NCBI GenBank assembly: GCA_011620215.1
Contig: WOZP01000195.1
Coordinates: 1-35,761 of the forward strand
DNA: 35,761 nt
Direction: 5' to 3'
DNA from: Rugosibacter sp.
GTDB lineage: Bacteria > Pseudomonadota > Gammaproteobacteria > Burkholderiales > Rhodocyclaceae
The stretch's first letter is position 1. Every line of letters starts with the position of its first letter. Of this stretch, positions 1-7,256 are shown one piece after another. Position numbers and translations under genes: made by a program. Below the pieces are notes generated by a model. The model was not told the DNA's origin. It saw nothing but the letters and a program-made list of their open reading frames with translations, and did no database searches.

Positions 1-172
1 GTGAACGGCTATTTCAAGCGTCCACGACATCGTCATTCATGCGATTGCCCTGGTGCCACAGGGCATATCAAGTCTGATGTGATGTAAAATTGTCATTAGT
101 ACCCGCTGTATCTTGCCAGTAACTTTGGCCGTAACTCTGTAAAGTTCGAATTATTTAATTTGTGTGTGCAAC
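1..172. other. Non-coding left edge, no gene recognised
   Basis: Short open frames run in from the left edge (frame 1 closes at 85-87) but none translates to anything I recognise. A small hairpin (CCCTG 48-52 / CAGGG 59-63) has no T-tract. A TTGCCA at 113-118 is not followed by a convincing -10. The end of an upstream gene could lie here, but I cannot support one. Confidence 0.4.
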
Positions 173-206
173 GGTGTTACGGGCTAGAGTGCGAGCCTGT
201 AACACC
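173..206. other. Strong 13-bp hairpin upstream of ppiD
   Basis: GGTGTTAC (173-180) pairs with GTAACACC (199-206), G181 can pair with T198, and GGCT (182-185) pairs with AGCC (194-197). This leaves an 8-nt loop. The stem has 12 Watson-Crick pairs plus one G-U. It sits 8 nt upstream of a terminator-like stem. It may be the body of a small RNA, an mRNA-end structure or a protein site; no promoter clear enough to choose was seen. Confidence 0.55.
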
Positions 207-213
207 AAAGAAT

Positions 214-242
214 AAAGGCGAGTTGAAGGTCGCCTTTTTTTT
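214..242 (+). terminator. Intrinsic terminator ahead of ppiD
   Basis: AAAGGCGA (214-221) pairs with TCGCCTTT (230-237) around an 8-nt loop and continues into a T-run to 242. The form is a classic rho-independent terminator on the + strand. It ends 18 bp before the ppiD start, so it would end whatever is transcribed from upstream or attenuate entry into ppiD. Confidence 0.65.
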
Positions 243-260
243 CATCCGGGGTTTCCAGAT

Positions 261-2156
261 ATGCTTGATAGCGTCCGTAACAACAAAAGAATTGTTCAGG
301 GGTTTCTTGTTCTAATAACAATCCCATTTGCGCTCTGGGGGGTTGAGTCTTACATTCAAAATAGTGTAAGCGGGGATGAGGTAGCTACAGTGGGTAAAGC
401 TAAAATTTCCCAGCAAGAATTTGTTTCTGCACTGAACCAACAGCAAGAACGCTTGCGTGTTCGATCCGGCGGTAACTTTGACTCTGCATTGTTTGATACG
501 CCGCAAGTCCGTCGGCAGCTGCTGGAATCCTTGATTACCAAGAAGCTATTAACGCAGCAAGTAAGAAAAGCTCAGCTTACCGTGAGCGATGAGGCGCTAG
601 TAAACGCTATCGCGAGCATCCCTGAGTTTCAGGAAAATAATCAATTTTCCAAGAGCCGCTACGAAACTATTCTCTCATCGCAGGGCTTAAATAAAGAGTT
701 GTTTGAAGCACGCATGAGGCAGGATCTTGCAGTACAACAGCTTGCTTTGCCCATTGCCGCAGCAAGTATTCCTGGCGTTACGCCGACAGATCGTTGGTTG
801 TCGATAAAGTTAGAGCAGCGTGAAGTTGCCGAGGCTCAGGTCCCATACGCCGACTATATTGCTCAAGTGAAATTGTCCCCTGATGTAGTAAAGAAATATT
901 ATGCTGAGCATTCCAAGGAATTTGAGCTACCGGAGCAAGTTCGTGCAGAGTTTTTAGTACTGAGTACGAATGCGTTGTTGACGCAACTATCCGTTAGTGA
1001 GGAAGAAGTTAGGGCTCGTTATGCCGCAGATATTAGTCGTTATAAAGAAACTGAATCGCGTAGGGCAAGTCATATTTTGATTGTCGTTGCTAAAGATGCG
1101 CCTGCGGCTGAAGTCACCAGCGCCAAGGTTAAAGCAGAGGATTTGCTGGCTAAGCTCAGTAAAGATCCTGGCAGCTTTGCAGCTTTAGCCAAAGAATATT
1201 CTAAAGACACTCAGTCAGCAGACAAAGGCGGGGATTTGGGCTGGTTTGGCCGTGGCCTGATGACAAAACCATTTGAAGATGCTGTGTTTGAATTGAAAGA
1301 GGGGGCTACATCTCGCCCAATTCGCACGGACTTTGGGTTTCATATTATTCGCGTTACCGGTGTAAAGCCGGAACATGTTAAGTCTTTTGATGAAGTAAAA
1401 CTTACTATTGCTGATGAAATCAAGCGCGAATTAGGCGTTAAGCGATATGCTGAAGCCGCAGAACCATTTGGTAATTTGGTCTATGAACAGCCAGATAGCT
1501 TGACTCCTGCGGCAGAAAAATGGAAGCTGCCGATTCAGCAGACAGGTTGGCTTTCAAAATCAGATAAGTTGCCTTTCCCGCTAAATAATAAAAAATTGGC
1601 TGATGCTTTGTTTAGGGAGGATGCAATTAAGAAAAAGCACAACACCGAAGCCGTGGAAGTTTCTCCCGGTACGCTTGTTGCGGCACGAGTGCTGGAATAT
1701 AAATCTGCTGCTTTGCAAGATTTTGCTGCTGTTAAAGAAAAGATTGAGAATGAGTTGATCCATGAAGCAGCGTTTAAATTAGCCATAAAAGATGGCCAAG
1801 ACAAATTATCCCATTTGATGAAAGGTGAGACGGTCGATATCAAATGGTCAGCATCGAAGACCTTGAGCCGGACTAATACACATGACCTTCCCCCACAGGA
1901 TTTGCGAGCGATTTTCAAGGCAAGCGTCGATAAATTACCGGCTTATGTTGGTTTTACCTCACACAATAATGGTTATGTTATTTATCGTATTACTGCATTA
2001 AAAACTGCTAGACCAAGTCAAAAAGATTCGGAGAGTCATAATCTTTTAGAGCGTTATAACCAGTCAGTGACCGAAGAGGAAGTCGCTGCGTGGATGGCGA
2101 CTTTAAGAGAACAATTTCCAGTAGAAATTAAAAAGTCGGCGCTGGAGAAACGCTAA
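261..2156 (+). CDS. ppiD: Peptidylprolyl isomerase / periplasmic chaperone PpiD (SurA-like)
   Basis: This is an inner-membrane-anchored periplasmic folding factor of 631 aa, the usual PpiD length. The N-terminus (MLDSVRNNKRIVQ) is the family signature, followed by one transmembrane anchor at about residues 13-33. A SurA_N-like helical chaperone segment covers about 36-200. A parvulin (PpiC) rotamase domain lies at about 266-366, with RRASHILI at its start and GGDLGWFGRG at 323-332. A second helical C-terminal part follows. The protein acts on outer-membrane and secreted proteins as they leave the Sec translocon; that is family knowledge. The start at 261 is fixed by the conserved N-terminus, although the ribosome site is weak (GGGG near 247). 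It is AT-richer than the genes at the right end of the window. Downstream lies an aceK remnant. Confidence 0.95.
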   Translation: MLDSVRNNKRIVQGFLVLITIPFALWGVESYIQNSVSGDEVATVGKAKISQQEFVSALNQQQERLRVRSGGNFDSALFDTPQVRRQLLESLITKKLLTQQVRKAQLTVSDEALVNAIASIPEFQENNQFSKSRYETILSSQGLNKELFEARMRQDLAVQQLALPIAAASIPGVTPTDRWLSIKLEQREVAEAQVPYADYIAQVKLSPDVVKKYYAEHSKEFELPEQVRAEFLVLSTNALLTQLSVSEEEVRARYAADISRYKETESRRASHILIVVAKDAPAAEVTSAKVKAEDLLAKLSKDPGSFAALAKEYSKDTQSADKGGDLGWFGRGLMTKPFEDAVFELKEGATSRPIRTDFGFHIIRVTGVKPEHVKSFDEVKLTIADEIKRELGVKRYAEAAEPFGNLVYEQPDSLTPAAEKWKLPIQQTGWLSKSDKLPFPLNNKKLADALFREDAIKKKHNTEAVEVSPGTLVAARVLEYKSAALQDFAAVKEKIENELIHEAAFKLAIKDGQDKLSHLMKGETVDIKWSASKTLSRTNTHDLPPQDLRAIFKASVDKLPAYVGFTSHNNGYVIYRITALKTARPSQKDSESHNLLERYNQSVTEEEVAAWMATLREQFPVEIKKSALEKR

Positions 2157-2198
2157 CCTCATGGCTCCAAGGATTAGCTTATATAATTTTCTTAAGCG

Positions 2199-2525
2199 AT
2201 GATTATTGCTCCAACGCCTGAGCTGATAGCAAAAATTATATTGGCTGGTTTTAACAAGCACTATAGCTTGTTTCGTCGTGTTCCTCATTCCCCTGACTTT
2301 GAAGCGGAAATGGCTAGCAAGAGCTGGTATTCGGCAGCAAAAAAGGATGTTTCCCCTGAAGAATTTGCTACCTGTTGATTGATCTCTGAAAAAGTTCGAG
2401 CAGTTTTTATGCGACATCATAAAGACATTCTTGAACCTGCCTTTTGGCAGACTACGTAGGAAGATATTCGCCAAGGCGTAATGAGAGATTTTTTTCCCTT
2501 ATCCAAAATCATTACGATTTTTTAA
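2199..2525 (+). pseudogene. aceK: Decayed, internally deleted aceK (isocitrate dehydrogenase kinase/phosphatase)
   Basis: Reading from ATG 2199 in one frame gives an AceK-like N-terminus (ELIAKIILAGFNKHYSLFRR). It passes directly into an AceK-like C-terminus: an EMASKSWYS segment, DVSPEEF, then [16 protein letters not shown] and [13 protein letters not shown]. The frame is interrupted by TGA at 2376-2378 and TAG at 2457-2459 and closes at TAA 2523-2525, with no frameshift. Intact AceK is about 570-600 aa; only about 108 codons remain, so the ATP-binding kinase core and most of the regulatory part are gone. The family call comes from remembered AceK motifs, not from an alignment. Loss of AceK would remove phosphorylation control of isocitrate dehydrogenase. 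The decayed stretch explains the otherwise empty gap of about 400 bp between ppiD and rluE. Confidence 0.75.
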
Positions 2526-2563
2526 TCGCTTTTCGTGATCTGTGCGATGGTCGATTTCAGTGC

Positions 2564-3205
2564 ATGAGCCGCCTTATTCTTTTTAATAAGCCCTATGGGG
2601 TGTTAACCCAGTTTACAGACCCGAGCGGACGTCCGACGCTTGCGAACTTTATAAAAGTACCACATTTTTATGCCGCAGGGCGCTTGGATTCGGATTCAGA
2701 AGGACTTGTCTTACTGACAGATGATGGCAGCTTGCAAGCAAGAATTGCGCATCCTCGGTACAAGCTGCCCAAGGTTTATTGGGCTCAGGTAGAAGGCATT
2801 CCGGAGGAGGCTGATTTAGAGCCTTTAAGGAGGGGAATAGACTTGGGCGACTTTATTACTCAACCTGCGAAAATAAACTTGATTGACGAGCCGTCGAAGT
2901 TATGGGAGCGGCACCCACCTATTCGCTATCGGTCAAACATTCCGACTTCATGGTTAAAAATTGTAATAAGTGAGGGAAAAAATAGGCAAGTCCGGCGCAT
3001 GACAGCAAAAATTGGATTTCCAACACTGAGGCTTGTTCGCTGGGCAGTGGGGGAGTGGACGCTAGAAGGGCTACCACCAGAGAGTTGGCGTGAAATTGCA
3101 GTTACGCGTCAACCTGATATTAATCCATGCGTTATATGGCAAGACACTCCAAGAAATCGGCAGTTGTCAGACCTACCCTTAAATAATCGAAAGGATTTAC
3201 CATGA
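2564..3205 (+). CDS. rluE: 23S rRNA pseudouridine synthase, RluE type (RsuA family)
   Basis: The product, 213 aa, isomerises a uridine in 23S rRNA (U2457 in E. coli, family knowledge). The fold is marked by [14 protein letters not shown] at the N-terminus, the catalytic motif [14 protein letters not shown] with Asp42, and the C-terminal [10 protein letters not shown] motif. It has no S4 domain, as expected for RluE. The open frame extends back to 2444, but those 40 codons overlap the aceK remnant and lack homology. ATG 2564 gives the standard family N-terminus. Its stop overlaps the next gene's start (ATGA, 3202-3205), which suggests translational coupling. Confidence 0.9.
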   Translation: MSRLILFNKPYGVLTQFTDPSGRPTLANFIKVPHFYAAGRLDSDSEGLVLLTDDGSLQARIAHPRYKLPKVYWAQVEGIPEEADLEPLRRGIDLGDFITQPAKINLIDEPSKLWERHPPIRYRSNIPTSWLKIVISEGKNRQVRRMTAKIGFPTLRLVRWAVGEWTLEGLPPESWREIAVTRQPDINPCVIWQDTPRNRQLSDLPLNNRKDLP

Positions 3206-3447
3206 ACAAACTGATCGCTACTCTGGTTGCAGGTTTTATTGCTACTTCCGCTTTTGCTGCTGCTGAAAAAGCTGCTCCTGCCGCTCCTGCCGCTCCAGCA
3301 ACCGCCGCTACTCCAGCAACCGCCGCTACTCCAGCAACCACCGCTACTCCTGCTGAAAAAGCCCCTGTTGTGAAAGCCAAGAAGAAGCACCACCGTAAGG
3401 CCAAGAAGGCAGCAGCTCCCGCTGCTGCTACTGAAGAAGCCAAGTAA
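3202..3447 (+). CDS. Small exported Ala/Pro/Lys-rich repeat protein (Asr-like)
   Basis: This 81-aa protein has a clear signal peptide ([19 protein letters not shown], cleavage about residue 19-20). An Ala/Pro/Thr-rich tract follows, with a PATAAT-type repeat, then a strongly basic segment ([12 protein letters not shown]) and an Ala-rich acidic end. The overall plan resembles enterobacterial acid-shock protein Asr: a signal peptide plus low-complexity A/P/T and K/H runs. Orthology cannot be claimed from composition alone. The ATG overlaps the rluE stop by 4 bp, and AAGGA at 3190-3194 is suitably placed as ribosome site. A strong terminator follows 15 bp after the stop. A location in the periplasm or cell envelope is inferred. 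Confidence 0.75.
   Translation: MNKLIATLVAGFIATSAFAAAEKAAPAAPAAPATAATPATAATPATTATPAEKAPVVKAKKKHHRKAKKAAAPAAATEEAK
3295..3348 (+). repeat. Three tandem 18-bp repeats within the Asr-like gene
   Basis: CCAGCAACCGCCGCTACT occurs at 3295-3312 and 3313-3330 and, with one change, at 3331-3348. Each copy encodes PATAAT or PATTAT. The copies are in frame, so copy number can change without breaking the gene. Confidence 0.9.
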
Positions 3448-3462
3448 TTTTTCTTTAATGAT

Positions 3463-3492
3463 AAAAAACGGCGGGATAACCCGCCGTTTTTT
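3463..3492 (+). terminator. Terminator after the Asr-like gene
   Basis: CGGCGGG (3469-3475), loop ATAA, CCCGCCG (3480-3486) and T6 (3487-3492). A run of A's precedes the stem, so it could work in both directions. It closes the rluE/Asr-like transcript and separates it from the DUF192 gene. Confidence 0.92.
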
Positions 3493-3545
3493 ATTTGTGT
3501 CTTTTGTAATCGCTATCGTATGAGATATTCTTTTAAGGATGTGCT

Positions 3546-4004
3546 ATGGGAAGTCAGATATTAACGCTACTCAGTGGTGCATTGGTAATAGCATTTTTTA
3601 CAGCATCTGTGAATGCAGAGTCGAATATACCTCGGCCTGTCAATTTATTTGCGGGCATGCACCATGTTGAAGCGGAGCTCGCCGCAACACTTGATAGCCG
3701 AACTTCTGGTCTGATGCACCGAAAATCCATGCCTACGCAGCATGGGATGTTGTTTGTATTTCCAGTGTCTGCAAAACATTGTATGTGGATGAAGAATACT
3801 TATCTTCCACTTTCGGTCGCCTTTTTAAATGAGCAGGGCGCTATTATCAATGTTGAGGAAATGGAACCGCAGACTGAGAATAGCCACTGTGCTTTGAAGC
3901 CAGCGCGTTATGCTTTGGAGATGAATGCAGGTTGGTTTAAGAATCGAGGCTTGGAATCCGGTTCCATGATAGTTGGGGTGAGTAAGCTAACCGCTAGCTA
4001 TTAA
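3546..4004 (+). CDS. Exported DUF192 family protein
   Basis: This 152-aa protein has an N-terminal signal peptide (hydrophobic about residues 7-24, cleavage near VNA). The DUF192 domain follows: RTSGLMHRKSMP, GMLFVFP, CMWMKNTYLPLSVAFL and the closing ALEMNAGW. The DUF192 fold is a small beta barrel of unknown biochemical role, usually in the periplasm. A good ribosome site (AAGGA 3535-3539) precedes ATG 3546. It stands alone between the upstream terminator and the convergent rpsT gene. No function beyond the family can be given. Confidence 0.88.
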   Translation: MGSQILTLLSGALVIAFFTASVNAESNIPRPVNLFAGMHHVEAELAATLDSRTSGLMHRKSMPTQHGMLFVFPVSAKHCMWMKNTYLPLSVAFLNEQGAIINVEEMEPQTENSHCALKPARYALEMNAGWFKNRGLESGSMIVGVSKLTASY

Positions 4005-4126
4005 TTCATCATATCTCACTAAATTACACTGAGTCTGAGTCGGATGGATACTAATGGCAAGAAGGTAAGCGTTGCTTGGATTTTCTCGCTTTAAATTACT
4101 TAGGCCGTGAATAATAAAAAATAGCC

Positions 4127-4154
4127 AAAAAAAAGCTGCCTTAAGGCAGCTTTT
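4127..4154 (-). terminator. rpsT terminator
   Basis: The palindrome GCTGCC (4135-4140) TTAA GGCAGC (4145-4150) has eight A's on its left, which are a U8 tract in the rpsT transcript. On the other strand only four T's follow, so it is mainly the rpsT terminator. It may also stop the convergent DUF192 transcript. The rest of 4005-4126 shows nothing recognisable. Confidence 0.9.
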
Positions 4155-4193
4155 GAACAGTTATTCGAATTTTTTGATTCTATATGAAATGAT

Positions 4194-4454
4194 TTACAGT
4201 GCTTTAATCGCAGCAGATAAGCGACTTTTTTGGCGGGCAACAAGGTTCTTATGGACAATTTTTTTGTCAGCGATCGAGTCTATTATTTTTTGTGACTCAA
4301 CAAAAACAGCCTGGGCACTAGCTTTGTCGCCCGTTGCGATTGCTTTACGTACTTTTTTTATGGCAGTACGCAATGACGAGCGTTGATCCATATTATGGAT
4401 ACGTTGATTAGCAGATTGGCGTGCGCGCTTGCGAGCTTGTACTGTGTTGGCCAT
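4194..4454 (-). CDS. rpsT: 30S ribosomal protein S20
   Basis: The product, 86 aa, is a basic helical protein with the standard S20 start ([14 protein letters not shown]) and standard length. S20 binds 16S rRNA early in 30S assembly. It is transcribed alone, with its own promoter (4494-4522) and terminator (4127-4154). The ribosome site before ATG is weak, which is common in S20 genes that autoregulate translation; regulation here is inferred. Confidence 0.97.
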   Translation of the reverse strand: MANTVQARKRARQSANQRIHNMDQRSSLRTAIKKVRKAIATGDKASAQAVFVESQKIIDSIADKKIVHKNLVARQKSRLSAAIKAL

Positions 4455-4484
4455 AATGATTATCTAATAAGGTAAAAGCATGAG

Positions 4485-4522
4485 AAAAGAATCATTATAA
4501 AAGATTCTTTTATTCAGTGCAA
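4485..4522 (-). promoter_or_regulatory. rpsT promoter with inverted repeat around the -10
   Basis: On the minus strand TTGCAC (4517-4522) and TATAAT (4494-4499) are 17 bp apart, a good sigma-70 arrangement. It is 40 bp upstream of the rpsT ATG. A perfect 9-bp inverted repeat, AAAAGAATC (4485-4493) and GATTCTTTT (4503-4511), flanks the -10 with 9 bp between arms. A protein could bind there, or the transcript start could fold. No regulator is identified. Confidence 0.75.
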
Positions 4523-4611
4523 GGTTAAATCGGGTTAAAGAAGTGATGCGGTGAATAGGATTTAGTGCTTTTTGCCATGATCGATTGGTCGAATTGTTTA
4601 ATTAATAAGGT

Positions 4612-5961
4612 TTAAGGCTCGCTCTGAGAGTCTTCAAACGAGCATACTGTCAGTACTTTTGCTGTTATGTGGCCTGTTGCCAGTTCAACCGCGATTTGGT
4701 TTCCTGAGCGTAGCGCGTCGGCATGGCTTACTACCGCTCCCTGCGTGTTACGGACAATAGCGAACCCACGTGCTAACGTATTGCGGGGATTAAGATGCTC
4801 CAGCGCTTTGGAAAGAGGATGTAGGGCACTATGCTTTTGTAAAAAAAACCTATTTTTTGCAGCGTTTAAACGCTGCTCAAGCAACGCCAGTTGTCCTTGG
4901 CGGCTTTCTATACGTGGGGCGAGATAGTTAAAATGCATTTGAATGCGGTTAATACGGTCGTGATGTCTGTGCAGATAGCTTGCCAGTGCAGCATTTAGTT
5001 TGGAACCGAGTAATTGCACCTGATCTTGCCGACGCTTTATAGTATTAGCTGGGTGTGTCAGGCGAAGTGTCATATGGTCAAGTCGTTGCTGATCACGTGA
5101 CAGGCGATACTGTATTGCGTTGTTGAGCTTTTGACGCAGGTCAATAATTTTTTGTGGCATGTCATGCCAGTGTTGTGTTGCTAACTCAGCTGCTGCGGTA
5201 GGTGTTGGTGCACGTAAATCGGCAACAAAATCAGCAATTGTGGTATCCGTTTCGTGGCCAACACCGCTGATAATTGGTAAGGTGCTGCTAGCAATAGCGT
5301 AGGCAACAATTTCTTCATTGAATGCCCATAAATCTTCGATGCTTCCGCCGCCACGGACTAGCAGTAAAAGGTCGCACCTACTGTGCCGTGTTGCGGAGGC
5401 AATTGCTTGAGCAATACCACTGGCCGCCATTTCACCTTGTACCAGGGTTGGGTAGATGGTAATGGTCAAATGGGGGGCACGACGGTTGAGTGAGGATAAA
5501 ACATCGTGTAAAGCGGCAGCATGGAGGGAGCTGATAATTCCGATTCGACTGGGTAGGCGCGGTAGAGAGATTTTTCTCTCGACTGCGAACAAACCTTCCA
5601 TTTCAAGCTTTTGTTTCAGGCGTGAGAATTCCTCAAAAAGCCGCCCCAAGCCTGCGCGGCGAATCGCCTCAATATTTAACTGAAAATCACCACGCGGTTC
5701 ATAAAGTGATACTAACGCCCGTGCTTCAACCTGCTGTCCATTTTCCAGACGCCAAGGCAGTATTTGCGCACGTGTGCGAAACATAATGCAACGTGCCTGA
5801 GCTGTAGTGTCCTTCAGTGTGAAATAAACATGTCCCGACGCTGCGCGCAGCAGGTTTGAAATTTCGCCGGTTACCCAAAGTAGAGGAAATGCTTGCTCTA
5901 ATGTTTGGCGGGTGAGGTGGTTCAATTCACTAATACTTATCACTGAAGAAGGTATAGCCAT
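4612..5961 (-). CDS. xseA: Exodeoxyribonuclease VII large subunit
   Basis: The 449-aa product is the catalytic subunit of ExoVII, which degrades single-stranded DNA with the small subunit XseB (not in this window). An N-terminal OB-fold (VISISELNHLTRQTLEQAFP, then WVTGEISN and GHVYFTLKD) covers about residues 1-100. The exonuclease domain follows, with GIISSLHAAALHD, LLLVRGGGSIEDLWAFN and SGVGHETDTTIADFVADLRA. The C-terminal half is a long coiled-coil rich in Gln/Arg/Leu, ending in the TLARGFAIV motif. Length and motifs are normal. It is divergent from exbB across 260 bp. Confidence 0.96.
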   Translation of the reverse strand: MAIPSSVISISELNHLTRQTLEQAFPLLWVTGEISNLLRAASGHVYFTLKDTTAQARCIMFRTRAQILPWRLENGQQVEARALVSLYEPRGDFQLNIEAIRRAGLGRLFEEFSRLKQKLEMEGLFAVERKISLPRLPSRIGIISSLHAAALHDVLSSLNRRAPHLTITIYPTLVQGEMAASGIAQAIASATRHSRCDLLLLVRGGGSIEDLWAFNEEIVAYAIASSTLPIISGVGHETDTTIADFVADLRAPTPTAAAELATQHWHDMPQKIIDLRQKLNNAIQYRLSRDQQRLDHMTLRLTHPANTIKRRQDQVQLLGSKLNAALASYLHRHHDRINRIQMHFNYLAPRIESRQGQLALLEQRLNAAKNRFFLQKHSALHPLSKALEHLNPRNTLARGFAIVRNTQGAVVSHADALRSGNQIAVELATGHITAKVLTVCSFEDSQSEP

Positions 5962-6088
5962 GCGTAGGGCCTGTTTTTCAAAAGGATGAATACTAAACTA
6001 TCAACGATCATTGACGTAGCTGTTTGAATTTTATCCGGCCAAAAGAATTACCTTTATTTAAAGTGAGTTAGATTAAACATTGCGCTGT

Positions 6089-6123
6089 TTTCCACGGAAT
6101 TATCCACAGAATTTGGGGATAAC
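6089..6123. promoter_or_regulatory. Cluster of DnaA-box-like sites between xseA and exbB
   Basis: TTATCCACA at 6101-6109 is an exact consensus DnaA box. TTTTCCACG at 6089-6097 on the same strand and TGGGGATAA at 6115-6123 (TTATCCCCA on the other strand) are near matches. The three are spaced by 12 and 14 bp, start to start, and a moderately AT-rich stretch lies to the left (about 6040-6085). No dnaA, dnaN or gyrB is nearby, so a regulatory or DnaA-titrating site is more likely than oriC. The rest of 5962-6221 holds no gene. Confidence 0.5.
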
Positions 6124-6221
6124 CCAGGGACTTTTCTGCAGGGACTCGTCCTGACTGTGTTGCTGAAGTGAGCCGTTCCGGCTAAAGTGCGGCTTTCGTT
6201 GTTCACTGGGAGTTTGTCCAC

Positions 6222-6827
6222 GTGTTTGCAATTATTCAAGCGGCTGGATGGCCTATATGGCCGTTGTTATTTGCTTCCGTTATTGCGGTTGCATTGATTA
6301 TTGAGCGCACAATGGTTTTGCGTCGTGTGAAGGTATTACCCTCAGGCGTTCTGCAAGGCGTTATCGCAGAATATCGGCAGGCTGGTGTAAGTGAAACATT
6401 GATCGCCAAGATAGAAAATAACTCTCCTTTAGGCCGCGTACTTGCCTCAGGGATACGTAATGCTAAAAGCTCGCGCGAAGTGATGAAAGAGGCTATTGAA
6501 GAGTCAGGTCGTGCGGTGGCGTATGATCTTGAGCGTTATCTGACAACGCTGGGGACGATTGCGACGATTGCTCCGCTGATGGGTCTTTTCGGTACGGTCA
6601 TAGGCATGATCGAAATCTTTGGTTCACCTACGGCATCGGGTAATAACCCGCAGGCCCTTGCTCACGGGATTTCTGTTGCACTCTATAACACAGGGTTTGG
6701 TCTGGTTATTGCGATTCCAAGCATGATTGCCTATCGTCATTTTCGAGCACTGGTAGATGGATTTTTGGTTGAAATGGAACAAGAAGCCATTAAGCTGGTT
6801 GAAATGATTCATGGCGATCGTAGCTAG
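6222..6827 (+). CDS. exbB: MotA/TolQ/ExbB family proton channel
   Basis: This 201-aa inner-membrane protein has three hydrophobic segments at about residues 9-28, 105-130 and 150-172, as in ExbB/TolQ. The conserved core is LTTLGTIATIAPLMGLFGTVIGMIE-like (about 106-130), followed by a GISVALYNTGFGLVIAIPS-like third helix. With ExbD it uses the proton gradient to energise an outer-membrane partner. No tonB or tolA gene is next to it, so the partner is unknown. The start is GTG 6222, with GGGAG at 6208-6212 as ribosome site. It begins a long same-strand run through adk. Confidence 0.9.
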   Translation: MFAIIQAAGWPIWPLLFASVIAVALIIERTMVLRRVKVLPSGVLQGVIAEYRQAGVSETLIAKIENNSPLGRVLASGIRNAKSSREVMKEAIEESGRAVAYDLERYLTTLGTIATIAPLMGLFGTVIGMIEIFGSPTASGNNPQALAHGISVALYNTGFGLVIAIPSMIAYRHFRALVDGFLVEMEQEAIKLVEMIHGDRS

Positions 6828-6836
6828 GAGTCTGAA

Positions 6837-7256
6837 ATGAATTTTCAGCGCAGTCGGCAACGTGAAATGCCGGAAATAAATCTTATTGCAATGATTGATG
6901 TATTGTTGGTGATTTTGATTTTTGTCATGACTACCACTACCTACTCAAAGTTTTCCGGCCTTGAAATCAATCTGCCAACGGCTGATGTACAGCAAAACAA
7001 AGAGCAGCCTGATGAAATTAATGTCGTCATCACGGCAGCAGGTGAGACGATGATCAATAAGGTACCTGTTGCAGAGCGTGATGTAGCTAGCCTGCAGCAG
7101 GCATTGCAGCGCGCCACTTCCCCTGGGAAAGAGTCTGTAGTGATTATCAATGCAGATGCCAAGGCCATGCATCAAACGGTGATTGATGTGATGCAGGCCG
7201 CCCAATCTGCTGGGCTTTCGCATATTTCCTTTGCTACCCAGCAAGCCCAACGCTGA
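6837..7256 (+). CDS. exbD: ExbD/TolR family biopolymer transport protein
   Basis: The 139-aa product has a short cytoplasmic N-terminus (MPEINLIAMIDVLLVILIFVM), with the proton-path Asp in the single membrane helix (about 17-37). A periplasmic domain follows with VVITAAGE and VVINADA-like motifs and the usual VMQAAQSAGL end. It partners with the ExbB-like protein 9 bp upstream. Its last 26 bp overlap the lpxK start, which suggests coupled translation. Confidence 0.92.
   Translation: MNFQRSRQREMPEINLIAMIDVLLVILIFVMTTTTYSKFSGLEINLPTADVQQNKEQPDEINVVITAAGETMINKVPVAERDVASLQQALQRATSPGKESVVIINADAKAMHQTVIDVMQAAQSAGLSHISFATQQAQR

Noticed and set aside
173-206. Integron attC site
   Set aside because: The arms do not carry the RYYYAAC/GTTRRRY core pair in the right order, and no cassette structure is present.
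2444-2563. Upstream start of rluE
   Set aside because: It overlaps the aceK remnant, and the residues do not resemble the RluE N-terminus, which begins at ATG 2564.
3295-3348. CRISPR-like repeat
   Set aside because: The 18-bp copies abut with no spacers and are coding repeats.
3109-3443. Antisense frames rich in Gly/Ser or Ala/Val across the Asr-like gene
   Set aside because: They mirror the codon repeats of the + strand gene and have no ribosome site or homology.
6089-6123. Chromosome origin oriC
   Set aside because: No dnaA, dnaN, gyrB or parAB nearby and only three box-like sites; kept as a DnaA-site cluster instead.
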